DNA of 64,000 nt from Branchiostoma floridae. Lineage: Eukaryota > Chordata > Leptocardii > Amphioxiformes > Branchiostomatidae. This document shows positions 49,110-58,197 of this stretch, piece by piece; position 1 is the stretch's first letter; every line of letters begins with the position of its first letter. The translations under genes and the position numbers were made by a program. A model generated the notes under the pieces. It was not told the DNA's origin, searched no databases, and saw nothing but the letters and a program-made list of their open reading frames with translations. The stretch lies in contig NC_049979.1 of the NCBI RefSeq assembly GCF_000003815.2, forward strand, positions 26,549,965-26,613,964, written 5' to 3'.

Positions 49110-50245
49110 ATACCATAGGTATGGTGAAATATATTGTATTCGTAATGTTTCTTTCTTTCTTTCTTTCTCCTGTCAAATCTTCAAATCGAATCAACTCCGC
49201 CATTTTTTAACCGATTGACTTGAAATTTGGCACAAAGGTAGAGTAAGCCAATACCCTCAGGTGTTTTTTTCATTTTTTTCATATCTGCCTTTGAAATGAT
49301 TTTATTGAGGTTTTTGTCAATTTTTATGTATATTTTGGGCTCCTGTACCCTGGTATTACAGCCGAATGACATGAAATTTGGTACAGAGGTGCCTTGATCA
49401 TATGCTCACCTAGATTCAATTACAGTTTTGGCATACGGTACAACAAAATGCTTAATTTTGCGATTTTTGGCCATTTTTTGACCAAAAAAGAACATTTGTG
49501 GCTCCTGTAGCCTCGTTTTACAACCAAATGATCTGAAATTTGGTATAAAAGTGCCCTTCAATTATGTGCACATAAATTCAATAAAAGTTTTCCCATACGG
49601 TACAACAAAATGCTTAATTTTGCGATTTTTGGCCATTTTTTGACCAAAAAAAGGACATTTTTGGCTCCTGTAGCCTCGTTTTACAACCAAATGATCTGAA
49701 ATTTGGCATAAAAGTGCCCTTTAATTATGTGCACATAAATTCAATAAAAGTTTTCCCATACGGTACAACAAAATACTTAATTTTGCGATTTTTGGCCATT
49801 TTTTTACCAAAAAAGGACATTTTTGGCTCCTGTAGCCTCGTTTTACAACCAAATGATCTGAAAGTTGGTATAAAAGTGCCCTTCAATTATGTGCACATAA
49901 ATTCAATAAAAGTTTTCCCATACGGTACAACAAAATGCTTAATTTTGCGATTTTATGGCAATTTTTTGACAAAATTTGGACATTTTTGGCTCCTGTTCCC
50001 TCGATTTACAACCTAATGACCCGTAAATTGGTAAAGGGGTGCTCTAGATATCTATTCAAATGACCCATGTATAATTTTTGGCATGGACTACTTTAAAATG
50101 ATATATTTGGGATTTTTTTGGTCATTTTCCAATGGCCAAAGGGGTCAACGACCTCAAGGCCTATTGTTTCATGAGGGAGATGGCTGAAATATGCTGTATT
50201 TGCTCTCAAGCAAATGTCGGCCTTTCTAGTGTTTTCTTTATCTCC
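49110..50245. mobile_element. Repeat element with about 162-bp tandem core, possibly Helentron-derived
   Basis: GGCTCCTGT recurs at 49338, 49500, 49663, 49825 and 49988 (periods 162-163). Each unit contains AACCAAATGATCTGAAATTT and CCATACGGTACAACAAAATG. A CTTT microsatellite (about 49148-49168) precedes the array. Similar head text with one unit occurs at 61045-61345. Core tandem repeats of this size beside a microsatellite are the plan of HINE/pearl-like non-autonomous Helentrons of marine invertebrates; that assignment is an inference. Frames inside are repeat peptides. Confidence 0.6.
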
Positions 50246-50461
50246 TCACTTCACAAGTTCTTTTTCCAGCAAATTCTATAACGACATTGTTGCCTATCAT
50301 TGACACTGGTTCGACCCGTGTTCAATGTTTTAAAAACAGGCCGTGAAAGTGCAGGAACCAACTTTTTCTGTGTCTATAGGGAAAGGTGTCTGTCCTGTGG
50401 ACAATACAAAAAGTTATACTTGTAGAGGACTACGTAGGAGGACTGAGTCATTGTCAACATA

Positions 50462-50639
50462 CAGTCAAACCTGTATTAGGGGCCACCTCTACAGAGGGGC
50501 CACCTGTCCATAGTGGCCACTTTTTGTCGGTCCCTTGGGTATTTTATCTACAAGTTGCCACCTCTATACACAGGCCACCTGTCTATAGTGGCCAAATTTG
50601 TCCGGTCCCTTGAGTGGCCGCTATAGACAGGTTTGGCTG
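50462..50639. mobile_element. pogo/Tigger-like MITE, TA-flanked, 178 bp
   Basis: CAGTCAAACCTGTATTAG at the left and ACAGGTTTGGCTG at the right, with TA on both sides (50460-50461 and 50640-50641). The interior repeats GGCCACCTCTAYA and CTATAGTGGCCA. TA targets and CAGT ends fit pogo/Tigger. Confidence 0.75.
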
Positions 50640-50774
50640 TATGTATTTAAGTCTAAACGTCTTTGTACACCCTTTTCGCCTATTTTGAATTGCCTTGTGC
50701 TAATTTTCTGTCTCTTTGTACAGTACAGTGCCCCCCACCCCGTGTCTCCCTTTCTCTGTCTCTAGTTCTTATTG

Positions 50775-50809
50775 TGTGTGTGTGTCTCTGTGTGTGTGTG
50801 TGTGCGTGT

Positions 50810-50841
<32 letters not shown>

Positions 50842-50860
50842 TTGTGCGTGTGTGACCATT
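50775..50860. repeat. (TG)n microsatellite
   Basis: Imperfect TG run with GC and TTTG interruptions. Confidence 0.95.
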
Positions 50861-50973
50861 TGTTTAATCAGTATCGTATTCACATCGTTTTCTTACATGA
50901 CGTGTGTAACAGTTTTTTCATCTTTTCCTTACCATTCCTCATTCTGTTTGTTCCTCATTCTGTGTTTACTTAA

Positions 50974-51170
<197 letters not shown>

Positions 51171-52221
51171 GTTAGACGCAAATATGCTGATTTGACTTCT
51201 TTCCTTTATACTGACACCCCCTCCCCCTTCAAACACATGTATTAGTTGTGGGTAAAGCAACTGCACTGTTTACAGACGCGATGTCCAGTCCCGCCTATGA
51301 ATAACAAGCGGCGTTGTGAACAGTTTACCCGGCGGTGCTTTACTGACAACAGTTTACGACACTTGGCGTGTTGACGTCTGGACATGCGCCATGTCAATCG
51401 TAAGGTCAAAGGTGAAGTCAGTTCAAGGTCATGCCCTCGCGAAAGGTAAAGTTTTGTTAAACTTTGTCATTGAACTCATGCCTCATTATATTGTTTCAGT
51501 TACGTCATCCAAGCTTTTATAGAAAAAATAAGAAAGCAAAAGGGGAACTATGGAGAACAACTATCTATCCAACAAAAAACTTGGCCCCCATGTGCTGAAA
51601 ATCGCGTATCAATTCAGGGTTCCACCAAGAGGGCATGCAAAGGAGGCCAAAAGGCAGGAAGATGGATCAAGCGCTGCCAGTAGAGAACTCTCATTGCTTG
51701 TAGTTCACATTTGAACCGCTAGAGGACGCTGCTCCCCGTGCATAGCTGAGATTGACGCAATCACGGACCGCAGTTGAAGGAACGAAGCAATTTTGTAAGA
51801 CCGCTGGTCACACCACGCGCAGACAAGTCTGACAACGGTGTCATTGACTGAAAACAGAATCCACACAACATTTTAAATGGTCTACAGTCTACAAGCATGC
51901 ATGTAACTTTATATTCCTGACTTTAATCAGTATGTAGCGGTTACATTGTAACTTAGTAACTCGACTTTGCCCCCAGAGCTAGCTGTTCGTGTATGGGGGG
52001 CGAAACCACTGTTTTAAATTGTCAAATATTTTCAGCCCAAAACATATTTCATGTGACATTTGCCAAAATTTGTCGTTCATCACTTGGTGCGTAGAGTTTC
52101 TAAGATGACACTTTCTAGCGTAACTTATGACAGACTTTAAAGATTCCCCCCTGACACGTATCAACTACTTCTACGATAATTTGTCCAACATGATTCTAAC
52201 GGTTTTATTGTTTGACGTGTA
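51171..52221. other. Gene-free stretch before the tRNA cluster
   Basis: No repeat or coding frame supported. Confidence 0.5.
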
Positions 52222-52294
52222 GGGTCTGTGGCGCAACGGATAACGCGTCTGACTACGGATCAGAAGATTCCAGGTTCGAATCCTGGCAGACTCG
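52222..52294 (+). tRNA. tRNA-Arg (ACG)
   Basis: A 73-base cloverleaf: acceptor GGGTCTG pairs with CAGACTC plus discriminator G. The A box is TGGCGCAACGG. Anticodon stem TCTGA/TCAGA flanks the loop CTACGGA (anticodon ACG, reading CGN Arg codons). The T arm is CCAGGTTCGAATCCTGG. A T-rich pol III terminator follows from about 52310. Matches animal tRNA-Arg-ACG in all conserved positions. Confidence 0.96.
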
Positions 52295-52590
52295 GTTTAT
52301 TTTTCTTTTGCTTTTTTTTTTAAAGATCACCTGAAGAAAGTCACTCGTCCATTTATTGGTCGAGGCTTTCGCAGACATAGACACAAACTATTCATTTCCA
52401 GAGGTATGCAAACTATTCTTTTGAGATGCTGCAAAAATCGGACTGTAACGGCTTTTCACTATCTAGATGGAGAACGGAATGAACTGATCATTTGTCCCTA
52501 TTTTCTAACTATTACATTAAAAAGCAAATAAAAAGACAGGCGATTACTACCATTTTATTAGAGTCCATTCAACGTTAATGAGAGGGCTTT

Positions 52591-52690
52591 GAAGTAATAT
52601 CTGTGATAAGTTTTATCATGTTCTTGAAGTAATATCTGTGATAAGTTTTATCATGTTCTTGAAGTAATATCTGTGATAAGTTTTATCTAA
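52591..52690. repeat. 35-bp tandem repeat, 2.8 copies
   Basis: GAAGTAATATCTGTGATAAG plus TTTTATCATGTTCTT starts at 52591, 52626 and 52661 with no mismatches, so it is recent. Confidence 0.95.
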
Positions 52691-52943
52691 TTTGAACATG
52701 TTTGAACTTATCTATATACGTTGGAAATACATACCTCATAGCAGCAATATTTAGTTAACTTTTTAGCTGTCAGGAAATGAGCTCGAAGTCGCAAGCAAAA
52801 GATGGGGTCTGAATATGAATGCTGCAAAGTACTAAGTGTTAAGTCATCGCTAGTGACGTGTTAAAGAGAAAGATTCCCATAGAGGTTGTAATGGTTAACA
52901 AAAGTCCCTGAGTTTGTTTTCCTCGGAGGTGTTGTCCCTGGTA

Positions 52944-53117
52944 CAGTAGAAGCCAGTTAATTGCACAGCCGATTAACGCACACTTCTGTTAACTGCACGC
53001 AGTACCAAAATCCCAATCTGGTGCGTTTCGGCTAGATAACTTCGCATTATTGCACCATCCGGATAATTGCACGGAATTCACTGGCAAATAGGCCGCGAAA
53101 TTAAGCGGTTTCTTCTA
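52944..53117. mobile_element. Tigger-like MITE, older copy
   Basis: It begins TA|CAGTAGAAGCCAGTTAATTG and ends AAGCGGTTTCTTCTA. The interior matches 60616-60773 (TAACTTCGCATTATTGCACC). The right end is damaged. Confidence 0.7.
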
Positions 53118-55147
53118 CCACAAAAGCCTCCGTATTTGGTAGACTAAGAAAACCAGTATGGACCCGGAAAGATATCAAGTTATATGTCTCAAAAGGTGCC
53201 TTTCCCAGGCATTTATATTATACTCTTTATTGCAACATAATGTTTGCGAAACTTGGACACTGAAAATGTCAGATGAGCTTCTTCTATTGCGTTTTGAAAT
53301 GCAGTTCAAGAGCAAGTTGCTAGCTAGAGAGCCCAAACATACACAACTTCTTTCTTACATCAAAGTTTGTTGCCACCTAAATATCTATACCATAGCGTGT
53401 CTGGGACAAAAGATACAAAAACTGGAGGTTATGCTGCAGTACCATGGCCACCCACCAGGACCCCAAAATGACCGTTGTCTTTCCAACGCATATCCATATA
53501 CCATCATTATGATTCATCCAGAGGTCCCAAAGTGTGCTAACCACAAAAACATCTGGAAACACACAGACACAACCGCAGACACAGCAAAAGCAATCCCCCC
53601 ATTTTTCATGTAGGTAAAAAACCCTATGCACCAAGACATAGAATGAGGCTTAATCAAGTAAGAAGAACACTGCAACATTTGGTTGGGTCAGTGCCTGGTA
53701 CAGCGTCAAGCACTGACGTAACCGCCTCTAAGGAAAAAAAAAAAGATTTAGTTTCTTCGCCCAGGTGTGAGGTGAAACGTCAGATCTAAAAGAAATATAG
53801 ACTGAGTCATGACGTCACGCGTTCTTCTATGTGAGTGGAAGTAGCTTACATGTCGCAAAGACGCCCCCCAGCGTACCAATACTGCAATGCCAAGGACAAG
53901 CAAGAGCCATACCGGTCGTACCGAAAGCTCTACGACAACACACTGGGGACAATGTAGGACAGTCTTTCATGTGCCGTACAAGTTCCATAGTAGAAATTAT
54001 TACCGTAGATCCATTTAAAAGGGCTCATGTGCACCCGTGGCAAATGTGTGCCCAATTTCTGCTACACATTTCTAGCAACCAAAGAGTCCAGCTGTATACT
54101 GCTGGTGCGACTGTGTCGCGCCGAAGGGTGGATATACCGGCTATATAGCGGCTATATATAGGATGGGGTCATGGAGATTTGGTTTTATGTATAACATCCA
54201 CAAGCGCATCAATTTCGGTCTATATAAAAAAATTAGCTATAGTGTAAATTATACAGAGCAGCAGCAACAAATTAGCAAACATATGCCGCAAAGTGAAAAA
54301 ACGAACATAAATGCAATAAAACTATTGCAATGGCGACGGTTTTATTGTTTAATAAGTATTCATAAATGTTGTTGTAGGTGTTTTGTATTTGTGTTCTATC
54401 CTTTCGCCTGGCTGTATGTATGAAGATTGTTTTACGCGATGGATGTTTGTAGGGCATTGCTGTTATAACGTACGTTAATAAGAAAGGGGATCGCTTGTGA
54501 CAAGTGACCATAAACGTTTCTCTTGCCTTCTTACACCGTGCTTTACTCAAACTTGCCTTCTTACATCGTGCTTTATACTCAAGATGTTCGATTCTGACTC
54601 CATGATCATTAAAAAAAGGTAAATGCTACAGTGTTTATTCCGTGACTCCTTCCGTTTGACAAAACACTGGCAGCTGGTAGAATAGAGAGTGAAATCTTCA
54701 AGCAGATTTGGTCAGATCTTCAGATTTGTGCCTTTATAAGAGAGGGCAGAGAGAATATGATTGCATGCTATTTTTCATCCAAACATTCTGTTCGGGATTA
54801 CATGGATTTGATTTAATTTCAATCTGAGCTATGAAGTTGAGTTAGTACACCTGAGCTTCCCTGCACCTGGCTAAAAGCTAGGATTATTCCCATTAACGGA
54901 TCTGCATGCAAATTTTCGATAGACATTCGTTGCATTCGATTCTTGACGTCATTCAACACGCAAAAAAAAGCTTGAACGTACACATAGAGAGCTTCACCGG
55001 CTGGGTTTGCTGCACCGACCTCCGAAACAATTTTAGTGTCAGTATAAATCGTGCATCAAAGTTCTTTAACGGTCAAAGCATGCAGTTTCCCCGGACAGTT
55101 AGTGTCATGCTAACATTGTCATTACAACGACTCTGAAAGTACATGGA
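53118..55147. other. Gene-free stretch
   Basis: A 151-codon frame at 53158-53613 and a 105-codon frame at 53831-54148 exist, but neither has coding composition or recognised domains. The small frame from ATG 53850 (MSQRRPPAYQYCNAKDKQEP...) has somewhat more protein-like codons and ends at 53957; it could be a gene fragment. Confidence 0.4.
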
Positions 55148-55462
55148 ATGATGATGATGATGCACGAACAGCTGAATATCAAGATGGCCCTGATGCTTGC
55201 TTTCGTTGCAAGCTGCAGCTTTGGTACAGTTGGTACACCTCAAGCAAACCTGAACTCAACAACAGGACTCAGTAACAGTAGTACGCGTACGGACAGTTTC
55301 GATGTTTGGGAGGATCTATCAAAGAACTGCAGCTTTGGCCCCGGCAACAAGACTACTCAAGTGAAGGAAAACGTAACTTCAACTTCATTTGAATGTGCTG
55401 AAGTTGGAGAGACAAAAGATCCAGAAAGTTATATTATTGGCAATGGCATTCGATATCTTTGA
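55148..55462 (+). CDS. Hypothetical secreted small protein or first exon
   Basis: 104 residues starting in an ATG run (MMMMM); Met13 is an alternative start. Residues 13-30 (MALMLAFVASCSFGTVGT) look like a signal peptide. The rest is Asn/Ser/Thr-rich with at least five N-glycosylation sequons (NST, NSS, NCS, NKT, NVT). There is no recognised domain. It could be the first exon of a secreted or membrane glycoprotein, or a chance frame; a LINE tail follows within 200 bases and no clear exon lies between. Confidence 0.35.
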   Translation: MMMMMHEQLNIKMALMLAFVASCSFGTVGTPQANLNSTTGLSNSSTRTDSFDVWEDLSKNCSFGPGNKTTQVKENVTSTSFECAEVGETKDPESYIIGNGIRYL

Positions 55463-55574
55463 GTGTTGCACATCGTGAATGCCATATATTTCAGTCGGAT
55501 CGGTTGTGGCGAATAGTTTACCCTTGGCGGCAATCGTCAAGTATGAGCCGCTGCACAAGCCGGTCTACATACTG

Positions 55575-55695
55575 ATTAGCTTTTACTAGTTTTAGACTAG
55601 AGTAGATACTTGTGATATTGTTTTTACACTGTTTGAATCTATCATGTTACCTACAATTAGCCCACGGGCAAGAATTTGCAATAAACTTTACTGTT
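55575..55695 (+). mobile_element. LINE 3' UTR and tail, plus strand
   Basis: It ends CAATTAGCCCACGGGCAAGA then ATTTGCAATAAACTTTACTG, preceded by TAGTTTTAGACTAGAGTAGA. Same terminus as 18850-18895. Confidence 0.6.
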
Positions 55696-55827
55696 AAATC
55701 CCATGTTCACTGAAAGTATTTCCGGAGACTCGTATCCAGTGCACTCAAAGTATTCCCAGTTACTTGTGCCCAGTTTACTCAAAGTACTTCCGTAGGCGTT
55801 TTTCACTTGGTCATTGCACACATAGTA

Positions 55828-56260
55828 CGGGCGGGTACCGGTACAGCAAATTCAGGTCCAGAGGATTAGGTCCAGGTCCGGACCTGATCCTGGACCTGAT
55901 TCAGTATGTGAGAACTTGTGAAGGGCTGATACTCAAAACAATGGTCCATTTCGCTACAAAGAAATCTGTTTCGTGAGTATTTGACTCCCACTGGTGTTTT
56001 GAAATCCCACAAGTATAACTGCCTCTGTACGATAGACTGTAAGACTTCGTAGAAATGACTATACTATAATAGACTCTACTCTACTTCGTTCGTTTATTTT
56101 CTTCGACCTGTTAGCCCCCAAACGTGTGAAAGCCTGATCTTATAGTATGTTCATTTATCAATAGGTCCAACATCCGGTCCACTGATGGTCCGGTTTTTCC
56201 GGAACGGTCAAATGAGAAAAGCCGGTTTGTACCGGTACACTGTACCGGTGCCCACCCCTA
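55828..56260. mobile_element. hAT-like MITE, about 433 bp
   Basis: The left end GGGCGGGTACCGGTACAG and right end ACTGTACCGGTGCCCACCCC are inverted. The GGGTGGGCACCGGTA-type end is common among hAT elements. The flanks TAGTAC and TAGAAC are similar but not a clean 8-bp duplication. The interior has GGTCC/GGACC palindromic words. No transposase. Confidence 0.6.
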
Positions 56261-56543
56261 GAACACTGTATTTCGCCTTAATTTGGGGATTTACATGGTT
56301 GAGGACCTAGAAGTGATGCCTTTAAACGTATGACAGAGTGCGTAAGGAAGGTCCGAAAATTAAAGATGTCTGAGTTCAAGGTGCAATCTACGAAATGTTT
56401 AAAAGTGGGTTTAGATTTGCCGGCTCCTTCTCTTTAAACCCCTTATGTAGCCTCTTGGCATGAGCTTGCGATAAAACAATGAACAGCATGCAGATATGTG
56501 GTAACACCTGGCTGGAGTGCTGCCATCCGACCGCATGTAGCTC

Positions 56544-56615
56544 GCCGTGATCGTCTAGTGGTTAGGACATTGCGTTGTGGCCGCAATAACCCAGGTTCGA
56601 ATCCTGGTCACGGCA
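56544..56615 (+). tRNA. tRNA-His (GTG), intact copy
   Basis: 72 bases: acceptor GCCGTGA pairs with TCACGGC plus A. D arm TCGTCTAGTGGTTAGGA. Anticodon stem TTGCG/CGCAA holds the loop TTGTGGC (anticodon GTG). T arm CCAGGTTCGAATCCTGG. All invariant bases are present. The trailer repeats GTCACGGCA at 56635-56643 before the first T-run (about 56653). Confidence 0.95.
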
Positions 56616-56959
56616 ATAGCGGTGAGGTGTTATTGTCACGGCAGTGTGGTCTTATTTTTTACCATTCCCTTTGCTTGTGATCTTCTTTTAGAGTTTTATC
56701 TTTAAGTTTGAACATATTGAATATTTCATTTTGTATAGGTTGGCTTTGGCCGTATAGCACGGTTTGTCATGAACCTGTACACGGAATGGCAAAGCCCGTT
56801 GCTATTCAAGTATATTGATAATTCCTTTAGGTTCTTTTCTATCATAGGATAAAATATTGCAATCGTCTACATCTTTGACAGATCACTAGTATTCACTTGG
56901 CTCATGTTTGTCCCTTACGATTTGAAGTGAAGTAGACCATCAAGATGAACAACAAGAAC

Positions 56960-57032
56960 GGGTCTGTGGCGCAACGGATAACGCGTCTGACTACGGATCT
57001 GAAGATTCCAGGTTCGAATCCTGGCAGACTCG
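56960..57032 (+). tRNA. tRNA-Arg (ACG), second copy with a stem mismatch
   Basis: Identical to 52222-52294 except GGATCTGAAG for GGATCAGAAG. This makes a U-U mismatch in the middle of the anticodon stem (29-41), so the copy may be weak or non-functional. Promoter boxes are intact. Confidence 0.88.
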
Positions 57033-57243
57033 ATATTTTCTATTTTTTCAATTTTCATAAAGAAGAAGCTGCAAGAAATATTTCGTGAATGACTATCTGT
57101 AGCCCCGAGGTATGTATATTGTACAGTAATCCAGGTTTCTCATAACCCTGTATTGAGAAGCTTTTTTTAATCAGAGATTGCAAAAAAATCACATTTCAAA
57201 CAAAATGCACGTGAAATGAAACAGCACTAAAACCTGCAAGTCT

Positions 57244-57290
57244 CCAGGATTCGAACCTGGAAATTTATGATCAGAGTCTGACTAGTTACA
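57244..57290 (-). pseudogene. tRNA T-arm remnant, minus strand
   Basis: The minus strand reads CCAGGTTCGAATCCTGG, exactly the T arm of the neighbouring Arg and His genes. It is preceded by GTCAGACTCTGATCATAAAT, which cannot form a normal anticodon arm. Orientation is opposite to the other tRNA genes. Confidence 0.55.
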
Positions 57291-57351
57291 TCTTCAGGCA
57301 AGAATTGGGGTGTGAAAAAGACAAACAGAAGAAAAATGCATTTCTATATCA

Positions 57352-57424
57352 GCCGCGATAGCTCAGTTGGGAGAGCGTTAGACTGAAGATCTAAAGGTCC
57401 CTGGTTCAATCCCGGGTCGCGGCA
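57352..57424 (+). tRNA. tRNA-Phe (GAA)
   Basis: 73 bases: acceptor GCCGCGA/TCGCGGC plus A; A box TAGCTCAGTTGG; anticodon stem TTAGA/TCTAA with loop CTGAAGA (GAA); T arm CCTGGTTCAATCCCGGG. Followed by TTATATTTTTTG, a pol III terminator. Confidence 0.95.
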
Positions 57425-57705
57425 GATTCTGCATTATATTTTTTGCCATTAATTATAGCCATGAATACAGAAATAAAAGAAGAAGAAGAAAAACTGTTGC
57501 TTGTGATAGAATGATCTGTCGATTCTTGATCCTGTTAAAACTTTTAGGTAGTTTACCCTTTTTTTTGTCACGACAGTAATGACATTTAGAAGATACACCA
57601 AATCACATTTTATTAAACAACTGGATGTGATTTTAGAAACAGTCAGACGTTTTAGACAGTCTCTACTATCTTTCGTTAGTGATACCGAGGAGATCTTGTT
57701 GAACA

Positions 57706-57831
57706 TACCCATGTCACAATACCCCTGTCACAATACCCCTGTCACAATACCCCTGTCACAATACCCCTGTCACAATACCCCTGTCACAATACCCCTGTCA
57801 CAATGCCCCTGTCACAATGCCCCTGTCACAT
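57706..57831. repeat. 14-bp tandem array built from a transposon end
   Basis: Nine TGTCACA motifs at 14-bp spacing (unit TACCCCTGTCACAA, the last two beginning TGCCCC). The ninth runs directly into the MITE at 57818. The unit equals the MITE's terminal sequence TACCCCTGTCACATT. Confidence 0.93.
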
Positions 57832-58032
57832 TTGTTGAAAATCGATCGGACGACGATTCTGCGGCAATCGCCCGAGTCTCGCATATAATAATAACTTTAT
57901 TGCACAACAATTATACAAGGTACAAAGTATGGCTTATATGTGTCAGGGTGGTTTTCAGTTTAAAAATACGCGCAATCCTCTGTCGATCTTCCATCGATAC
58001 GCCCGAAGACCGTGGATAATGTGACAAGGGTA
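57818..58032. mobile_element. TACCCCTGTCACATT-type MITE, copy 3
   Basis: Homologous to 12979-13210, with an internal deletion before the right end, AATGTGACAAGGGTA. It lies in the intron just upstream of the first recognised ATP-grasp exon; its right end is 40 bases from the acceptor. Confidence 0.75.
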
Positions 58033-58071
58033 TTACGATACAAACATCTCCGACTGTCCTCTGTTACACAG

Positions 58072-58197
58072 AACCGACACAGCTGCAGCGCCACGTTCAT
58101 GCGTGACTTCCTACAGAAGGTGCTGGATGTGGACCACTACCCCATGGTTCTGAGAGACACCATTATAGTGGAGCCGTACATAGATGCACCGGCAAAG
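58072..58197 (+). CDS. ATP-grasp gene, first recognised exon
   Basis: Acceptor GTCCTCTGTTACACAG (ending 58071), donor AAAG|GTAACT at 58198. 42 codons, phase 0 at both ends, including MRDFLQKVLDVDHYP and VEPYIDAPAK. A second possible acceptor (AGCTGCAG, about 58087) cannot be excluded. Confidence 0.75.

Noticed and set aside
53158-53613. 151-codon plus-strand frame
   Set aside because: No domain, no coding bias, and its 3' half looks like dispersed repeat text (CCATATACCATC and CACAGACACAACCGCAGACA).
57706-57831. Regular short repeats resembling a CRISPR array
   Set aside because: Units are contiguous 14-mers without spacers and equal a transposon end. The DNA is eukaryotic.
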